Shown: positions 59,001 through 64,000 of the stretch, piece after piece
Position numbering within the stretch: position 1 is the stretch's first letter
Layout: every line of letters begins with the position of its first letter
Origin: Chimonanthus salicifolius
Taxonomy: Eukaryota; Streptophyta; Magnoliopsida; Laurales; Calycanthaceae
Reading direction: 5' to 3'
DNA: 64,000 nucleotides
NCBI GenBank assembly: GCA_013350335.1
Contig: CM023537.1
Location: forward strand, 44,452,111 to 44,516,110
The notes under the pieces: model-generated
Seen by the model: only the letters and a program-made list of their open reading frames with translations
Told to the model about the DNA's origin: nothing
The model's database searches: none
Program-made: the position numbers and the translations under genes

Positions 59001-62000
59001 ATTTTTTCCTTCTTTTCCGCGTGTTTCTCTGGTTGCCGGAGAGCATAGGAAGGTAGGTAATACACCGGCACATCACCCGCCATCTCTATCGACATCTCCA
59101 CATCTGACGAAGCGCCCAGGGAGATCGTGTAACACCTCATCCATTGACATCATCTCTCGAGACTCCACCTCCGTCCAGAAACCAAAACGAATGTCTCCAA
59201 CATCCAAAGACAAAACTTTTAGGATTTCCTTGGTAGCAAACCTTACCACCTTCACACGAAGAAATTCCACTACCTCCATAGACAAGCATCGGGCATCAAT
59301 TTCTTCTATCGTACCACACAACTCCCCCAACTTCCAAAGCACCTCCTTCTACCAAGCATGGAGTGGGACATTAAAGATACGAATCTAATCCACCACCATA
59401 CAAGGTCCCAAAACCTCCGTCCATTTGTCAAGCCGATTCAGAGGCCCCTCCGAGAAGTGAGAACCCCCAAAACTGACCCTCCGATTATCCTCTCAGTAGC
59501 GAAGACGATCCAGAAGATAAGAGGAGACACCCGTCGCACCAGAACTTTCAGATCAAAGCCCCAGATCTCTTGCAGCCACCGCTTTATATCTTGCGCAGAG
59601 ACACCAGAATTCCTCGCCACTCCAATCCAAGTATTAGCTAACCCATCTTTATTCTTCTCAATGAAAGGCTCATTGACTTGAAGTAGCCGATCGACCGGAA
59701 GAAAAATTGTTTGAAAAACTGGATTGGATTTAGGGGAAACCTTCTAAGCCTTCGATTTCCAAACACCTTTGAAATCCAAAACGACGATCCTCCAGTCCAA
59801 ACCTAGCCTTATTAACTTGAAGCTTCTTACCTTGGTGAACTTTTACCGTCAAACAGCGAAATGGCATTGCCCATCTCTTTTTCTGTCCTAAACCTCACAA
59901 AGGCATAATTCTTCCTCTTTCCTGTTCTCCTATCAAAAGGGACAAAACTATCAAACACCACCCCAGCCGCTCCAAAAATCCTGACCAGATCACCAGCACC
60001 CCAATCTGGAATATTCCCAACAAAAACTAAGAAACTATTTCGCCACCATTCAACCATTGTCTCCGAAAAAATATTACAAACCAACTCAACAATGGAATAA
60101 GCAAGCAAAGAGAAGAAGAATCTTCATCCTCCCTTGTTCACCACCACTATGCAATTTTTCATGGGGGTGGCTCTAGGCTTTAAGGAGGGTGGATTGTAAT
60201 ACCCCTGTTTCGGAAGGGGAGGGTGTGTGGGAGAGAAGGGAGAGAAAATCGCTAGGATGGGCGTTCCTTATCCCACATCGCCTAGTGAGAGGGAATTACT
60301 CTGGTATATAAGTTTGAATCCCTCCTCCTTCTTGCACAAGGCGTTTTGGGAGCAACCTTGGGTTTGCTCGCCAGAAACAAAGTGCGGGCCCTGTGGGCCC
60401 AAAGTGGACAATATTGTGTTGGAGGGTCGGGGCGTTACAAATGGTATCAGAGAACGGTTGAACTCTCTGCCGTGAGTATGGGCCCCTGTGTAGTGCGTAG
60501 AGCCAAGGGCAGCTCTGGCTTTAAGAGGGCGGATTGTAATACCCCTGTTCCGGAAGGGGAGGGTGTGTGGGACAGAAGGGAGAGTAAATCGCCAGGATGG
60601 GCGTCCCTTGTCCCACATCGCCTAGTGGGGAATTACTCTGGTATATAAGTTAGAATCCCTCCTCCTTCTAGCACAAGGCCTTTTAGGGAGGAACATTGGG
60701 TTTGCTCGCCAGAAACAATGTCGTGCGGGCCTTATTGGCCCAAAGCGGACAATATTGTGTTGGAGGGTCAAGGTGTTACAAGTGCCTTGACCGTCAAGCC
60801 AACACCCCTGAGGGTGCACTGAATATATAATTGGTTATCAATTCTATACAAATCGTATTTAATTCAAAAAAAAAAAAAAATCTATACAAATCTTGGATTT
60901 AATTTAAAATGACACAACAACCCAATTGATTTTTAAGCTGGCTAAATTTTACATGTTTTACATGGATACTTCAAAATGGTGCCATATGCATATGCTTGTG
61001 GAACTTAAGCATGAACATGGATGTGTGAATGCCCACTCAGTCAAGTGTTTTGAAGAGTATCATATGGAAGATAGGTTTGCATGGAAGACAAGTTGTAATA
61101 GGTATGAATTTCTTGATTAGCCATCATTCAATCTGATTTGGCATTGATTATATCTTTTTTATTTGTAAACTATATTTATAAGGTGATTATCTAAAAGGAA
61201 GGGAGGATGGCAAGAAGCCAAGAGCCTATGGCATAGTAGGTAACTGCTTATTGTTGCAACCATAAGGTTGCAGGTTCAAATCCTATATAGATGGTGCCAG
61301 GTGCAAATACTTGTATAACTTGAAGCATAAGCATAGATATATGAATGCCCATTGAATTAAGTGTTCTGTAGAGTATCATATGCAGACAGGGTTACATGGA
61401 AGTTGTGATCACTATGAATTTCTTCATTAGTCATCATTTAATCCTATTTAAGCATTGATTATAGCTTTTTTATTTCTAATCTATATATAAGGTGATTATC
61501 ATTAAACATGAGGATCGCAAGAGCCCATGGGCATAGTAGGTAACTGCTTAACGTTGCAAACGTAAGGTTGCAGTTTCAAGTCTTACGGGCATCGAATAGG
61601 CAATTGGCCCATACGGAAAAAAAATGCCAAATCATCAAATCCAATCAGAGTGTCAACTCCAAATAGATAGGATAAATGGCTATGATAATTACAATTATGA
61701 TGAGAAGGAGGAGGATACCATCAGAATGACAATGATTCTTCTTTCTTCATCATCCATAGCATCATGTGAGAAAGAGAGTCACTTATAAAGGGACTAATTA
61801 TTCATGTGACATCATGCATCTACCATATGTTAAAAGGTTTCACCAACTATAAGGGTGAGAGTCCCACCCCTTTAAATCACTTAGGGGATGTGGAATTTGA
61901 TGACTGACAGTTCTAGAACATACATGGATATTTTTATTTACTAATCTGGGGTGTTTGAAGCCACATAACAGAATCTTGAGAGAAATATTTTAAGAATGCT

Positions 62001-64000
62001 CGAAAGTTCGGCAGGACTATGCATATCTTCAGAGTGCACCTGCCAACCTCTCAACTTTAGTAACAGTTGTAGAGAAGACAAACCCAGTGCCCACCAAGGG
62101 ATAGACATACAGGCACATTTGATGAATGAGTTTATGTCACATCGACAAATTCAGCTGAACCAAAATAGGCATGCACAGAGTGAGATATAATACTGGAAAA
62201 CTTAAATGTAAAAAATTAGAGACAAGAAAACATACTCTTAGGCACCATGTCCATTGCATGTAGCATCTCAGCATGAGCTTTTTTGGACTCGGTTCGTATT
62301 TTTGAAATGAGACCTTCATGCTCACCAATCGAAAGAGGGGCACCATTCCTGGAAGCAAGAATAGCTTTGGCCAACTCATCCTTCATCTTTTGCTTCAATT
62401 GCTTCTCCTGCAAAGTGCACTTCTATGAACAGGAATAACATGAAAACTATATAATCATCAAAAGAGGAAAAAGATATAGTTAGTATCCTTGGGCCCAATT
62501 TTCAATGATCAAGGCCTTCAATGTGTAAGAGATGATGTGAATAGAAAATGCCCAGTTGGATAATTCTGGCAAATGCAGCATCAAGTAATAGATGCCAATA
62601 GATTGTTGAGAAGAAAATACTAATCACTAGAATAAATGAATGGGAACATTCATTCTACACCTTTTCTAGGCATGTTCTCTCCACAGTAGGACCAACCTAA
62701 GGGTAGAGTCAAATAGATAAGGATGGGGGACCATCATCCCTTCCCTTCCCTTCCCTTGTAACGACCTGCCCCGACCTTCAAGCACAATATTGTCCGCTTT
62801 GGGCCCATACCCGGGTCCGTACGGCTTTGTTTCTGAAGGTCCCACCCAAGGAGACACCCCAAAAGGCCTTGTACTGGGAAGGAGGAGAGCACCACTTATA
62901 TACAGGGGATTCCTACACTCCAGAGATACTATGGGACTTTGCTAGAACACGCCCAGTGCTCCCAAGGAGCCTAGCGATTTTCTCTCTGCCTTAGGCGCTA
63001 TCTGACCTAAGGCTCCTGGCCGCCATGGGGGGGGGTATCACATCCCCCTCCCCCCTTTTTCAAATAGCAATAACAACAAAAAATTCCTTACGATTTAAAA
63101 TTTTATGTAGAGCTATATTTTAATAAATATAACTGTCATATATTAGCCCCCTCAAAAAAGTCAATTTTTTTCTCCATTGTCCCCCCTCCACCCCTGGACC
63201 AATCAACTCAGTGGCCTTCATCTCTAAAATTTGTGGTCCTTAAAAGTACAGTTTCAAGGCCTCAGGTTAATAAGCATATCCTCAATATATTCCTCTCAAA
63301 GCCACCCACTTAAAGATCAAAAAAGTTCAGAATGATATTTTAAGTTAGCTAAACACCTTTTCTTTTGCAGCTAGAACACTTTCCTTTGCTTGCTTCTTTC
63401 TTTGCAAGTATTTTGGATTCTCTTCTTCAATACAATTCCTCAAGTTTCTGGAAAGCAAGCAAAATAAGATAAAATATGATTTAGCTAATGCAACATGAAA
63501 GTATATACAAAGAAGAATTGGGCATTACCCCCCACACACAGAAGAAGAAATTGGAATTGCTTACTCAGTGCCAAGAGTCTCATCACAAAGAAACGTTAAC
63601 AGCCGAAGCTTTTTTGAGGAATCTAGCTCATCATATCCTTCAGGACCCCTGTTAATAAGATCCATATGCAACTCCTTTGGTGCATATTGGGTTTCAGATA
63701 TACATTTCTCAAGAGCTTCTAACCATGCACTACTACCATTTGTCGAATATAAGAGAAGTGATCTAAAAGAAAAAAATACCAATCAACTTATTGCCATCAA
63801 GGAGAAATATAAAGATAAGAATTTAGAAAATCATAGGGGCAAAGAGATATACTCGTCTCCTATGTTCTTTTGTATCAGAGACAGTAGTTTGATATGAAAC
63901 TCAATAATCGAAGAATACTTTCCCTCTCTTCCAAGACGCCTACATGTTAGTTCCCGAAGAACCGATTCTGGTTGGCCTTTCTTTATATCTAGAAACTAAA
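51900..64000 (-). CDS. DDT/WHIM-domain protein (DDR4-like), partial gene, six exons
   Basis: Exons on the minus strand, 5' to 3': 63995-63853, 63762-63565, 63447-63357, 62407-62236, 52198-52088, 51996-51900. Every junction has GT/AG borders and the phases agree (2,2,0,1,1), giving one open frame without a stop. Domain order: the C-terminal part of a DDT domain (RRLGREGKYSSIIEFHIKLL), a WHIM1-type block (KLRLLTFLCDETLGTENLRN), a charged, probably helical region rich in K and E, and a WSD/WHIM3-like block (RTEPVLLDENGRVYWRLRG). Plant DDT proteins of this kind are accessory subunits of ISWI (CHR11/CHR17) nucleosome-remodelling complexes in the nucleus. The 5' exons lie beyond the window and the terminal exon is uncertain. 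The intron 52199-62235 is about 10 kb, filled with transposable elements. The symbol is left empty because the subfamily (DDR4 versus relatives) is inferred from memory of family motifs. Confidence 0.85.
52088..52198 (-). CDS. DDT-gene exon E (WSD/WHIM3-like)
   Basis: 111 bp. Acceptor AATTTTAG|GG, donor ACAAG|GTTTAT. Encodes KQRADAVRTEPVLLDENGRV then YWRLRGNSSNSNIIVQ. The L-D-x-x-G-R-x-Y-W-R pattern is the tryptophan-containing WSD/WHIM3 type motif. It is joined across a 10-kb intron to exon D. Confidence 0.9.
52977..53002. repeat. (TA)n microsatellite in the large DDT intron
   Basis: About 13 TA units, within the intron between exons D and E. Confidence 0.9.
53142..53357 (-). mobile_element. 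TRIM-family solo LTR, TSD TGGCC
   Basis: 216 bp. On the plus strand it runs TGTAACGACCC...GGGGTATCACA with identical TGGCC on both sides (53137-53141, 53358-53362). On the minus strand it starts TGTGATACCCC and carries the family words GTGGGATTTGTCCCACAT and GTGGACAATATCACAC. It lies about 45 bp from the three-LTR TRIM, in the opposite orientation. Confidence 0.85.
53402..53647 (+). repeat. TRIM LTR A
   Basis: 246 bp, TGTAATACCCC to GCGTTACA. It shows more substitutions than LTRs B and C show against each other (for example CCACATCAGTCTAGTGAG against CCACATCGCCTAGTGAG). Confidence 0.9.
53970..57890 (-). pseudogene. LINE ORF2: endonuclease, reverse transcriptase, RNase H
   Basis: The start at about 57880 reads MKVLSWNVRGLGD, the opening of an AP-type endonuclease; the expected glutamine before ETK is a TAG stop. 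RT blocks: EDKAPGSDGFPIVFFKFFW (56540), FRPISLLGSSYKILTKVLAN (56350), SAFIEGRQIVD, VLCKLDFQKAYDNVSW (56130), and the catalytic YADDTVLFLKAEEE (55830). The zinc-binding region has NACSLCLSAEETVNYLLLHC (54640). RNase H (54240-53970) begins LNFDGSCMREIGIAGYGGLI and keeps the DG and later WKG/EGD landmarks. Frame breaks occur near 57170, 56090, 55960 and 54930. Confidence 0.9.
58015..60108 (-). pseudogene. LINE ORF1 (RRM domain and linker)
   Basis: 60108-59827 holds an RNA-recognition motif: FLVFVGNIPDWGAGDLVRIF (RNP2-like) and RKNYAFVRFRTEKEM (RNP1-like). 59620-59073 contains RWLQEIWG and a region resembling the DUF4283 family in its pattern (GDIRFGFWTEVESREMM). 59076-58015 is a low-complexity Ser/Pro/Glu-rich tail. 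Stops near 59640 and 59340 interrupt it. The role in the family is RNA binding and ribonucleoprotein formation. Confidence 0.8.
60195..60439 (+). repeat. TRIM LTR B
   Basis: 245 bp, next to the 29-bp remnant of the split interior (60166-60194). Very similar to LTR C; LTR C lacks a few bases in the CCTAGTGAGAGGG segment. Confidence 0.95.
60535..60780 (+). repeat. TRIM LTR C
   Basis: 246 bp, TGTAATACCCC to GGTGTTACA, followed by AGTGC. Preceded by the purine tract TTTAAGAGGGCGGAT. Confidence 0.95.
60976..61720 (+). repeat. Tandem 300-315-bp SINE-like units
   Basis: ATGGTGCCA...GCATATGCTTGT begins a unit at 60976; ATGGTGCCAGGTGCAAATAC begins the next at 61291. Each unit ends with GGCATAGTAGGTAACTGCTT (61230 and 61530), then GTTGCA...AAGGTTGCAG, a tRNA-like box A/box B pair. 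The last unit is followed by CAACTCCAAATAGATAGGAT and AAATGGCTATGATAATT, an Au-like SINE tail. This suggests SINE copies caught up in a local duplication. It is inside the 10-kb DDT intron. Confidence 0.65.
62236..62407 (-). CDS. DDT-gene exon D
   Basis: 172 bp. Acceptor TTTGCAG|GAG, donor CTAAGA|GTATGT. Encodes EKQLKQKMKDELAKAI, then NGAPLSIGEHEGLISKI, SKKAHAEMLHAMDMVPK. The pattern N-G-A-P-L-S-I-x-E-H-E and A-H-A-E-M is conserved in this family. Predicted helical and highly charged. Confidence 0.9.
62757..63042 (-). mobile_element. TRIM-family solo LTR in a DDT intron
   Basis: 286 bp. On the plus strand it runs TGTAACGACCTGCCCC...GGTATCACA, flanked by TCCCT (62752-62756) and TCCCC (63043-63047), a near-perfect target duplication. 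The minus-strand reading has GCGGACAATATTGTGC, as in the other TRIM LTRs. It lies between exons D and C. Confidence 0.8.
63357..63447 (-). CDS. DDT-gene exon C
   Basis: 91 bp. Acceptor TTTCCAG|AAAC, donor GAAAAG|GTGTTT. Encodes NLRNCIEEENPKYLQRKKQA then KESVLAAKEK, completing the WHIM1 block and entering the charged helix. Confidence 0.9.
63565..63762 (-). CDS. DDT-gene exon B (WHIM1 core)
   Basis: 198 bp. Acceptor TTTCTTTTAG|ATCAC, donor CACTGA|GTAAGC. Encodes SSAWLEALEKCISE then LINRGPEGYDELDSSKKLRL and LTFLCDETLGTE. The Y-D-x-L-x-x-x-x-K-L-x-L-L pattern followed by L-C-D-E is the WHIM1 signature, which packs with the DDT domain onto the ISWI ATPase. Confidence 0.9.
63853..63995 (-). CDS. 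DDT-gene exon A (first in the window)
   Basis: Donor GACGA|GTATAT. An acceptor TTTAG|TTTC at 63996 fits, though a second AG (CTAG|AT, 63988) is possible. Encodes FLDIKKGQPESVLRELTCRR then LGREGKYSSIIEFHIKLLSL and IQKNIGDE: the C-terminal part of a DDT domain. The upstream part of the domain lies beyond position 64000. Confidence 0.85.

Larger units (their letters stand above)
53731..60165 (-). mobile_element. L1-clade LINE with RRM-type ORF1, about 6.4 kb
   Basis: Orientation is minus: a poly-T run at 53729-53742 is the 3' poly-A tail. The order along the element is ORF1 (about 60108-58015) with an RNA-recognition domain, then an endonuclease (57890-57050), reverse transcriptase (56900-55400), a zinc-knuckle-type region and an RNase H (54240-53970). 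The target was the TRIM interior: GGTTAGCTCTGG at the left and GGTGGCTCTAGG at the right form an imperfect duplication. RRM-bearing ORF1 and terminal RNase H are known for plant BNR-type L1 elements. Several stops make it inactive. Confidence 0.9.
53402..60780 (+). mobile_element. Three-LTR TRIM with a LINE inserted in its first interior
   Basis: LTR A 53402-53647, LTR B 60195-60439 and LTR C 60535-60780 (246, 245 and 246 bp) all read TGTAATACCCCTGTT...GTTACA. After LTR A and after LTR B comes AATGGTATCAGAGAA, the methionine-tRNA primer site. The B-C interior is about 95 bp, ending CTTTAAGAGGGCGGAT. The A-B interior is the same sequence, split by a LINE at about 53730. AGTGT precedes LTR A and AGTGC follows LTR C, a near-perfect outer target duplication. 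So the whole array is one insertion: LTR-interior-LTR-interior-LTR, a product of unequal recombination. It lies in an intron of the DDT gene. Confidence 0.9.

Noticed and set aside
62137..62190. Extension of DDT exon D beyond its donor
   Set aside because: The GT at 62235 is a good donor and the next exon (52198) joins in phase with family-conserved text; the extension is not conserved-looking.

Overview
This is a nuclear segment from a flowering plant. The evidence is interrupted exons with GT/AG borders, plant-type Ty1/copia, Ty3/gypsy, L1-clade LINE, hAT, Tourist, Stowaway, SINE and TRIM elements, plus AT-rich spacers. There is no operon, CRISPR array or prokaryotic gene. The species cannot be named from this window alone. 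It is gene-poor and repeat-rich: much of its length falls in transposable elements that can be bounded by terminal repeats and target-site duplications (TSDs), many nested inside one another.

Layout. 0-1.5 kb: a possible promoter and first exon of a minus-strand gene leaving the window to the left. 1.5-9.9 kb: a reversed SINE, then an LTR element (TSD CAAAT) holding a second LTR element and a dead hAT transposon. 13.2-20.8 kb: two exons of a fructokinase (pfkB family) pseudogene on the plus strand, separated by a minus-strand copia element. 21.3-24.3 kb: a Tourist MITE split by a 2.4-kb solo LTR, with a TRIM solo LTR at its edge. 25.3-25.8 kb: a Tourist and a Stowaway MITE. 29.0-33.9 kb: an hAT shell (TSD ATTGGCAT) containing a 3.4-kb gypsy-type LTR with repeated hairpins. 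35.0-37.4 kb: a SINE end and a complete TRIM (TSD ATAAT) with a 1.25-kb solo LTR (TSD CGTTA) two bases from its end. 41.5-50.9 kb: copia and hAT relics, a TRIM-like element split by a full-length copia (TSD CTCTG) that is itself split by another LTR, then a gypsy protease/RT fragment.

51.9-64.0 kb holds the one convincing host gene. It is a minus-strand DDT/WHIM-domain chromatin-remodelling subunit (DDR4-like) with six exons in the window whose splice phases all agree. One of its introns is about 10 kb, swollen by a three-LTR TRIM, a 6.4-kb LINE inserted inside that TRIM, a TRIM solo LTR and a tandem SINE-like array. A second intron carries another solo LTR.

No new biochemical system was found. 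What stands out is the ordered nesting, a multi-copy TRIM family present as solo LTRs, two-LTR and three-LTR forms, and a host gene that keeps an intact reading frame around these insertions. No element seen has an intact set of open reading frames.
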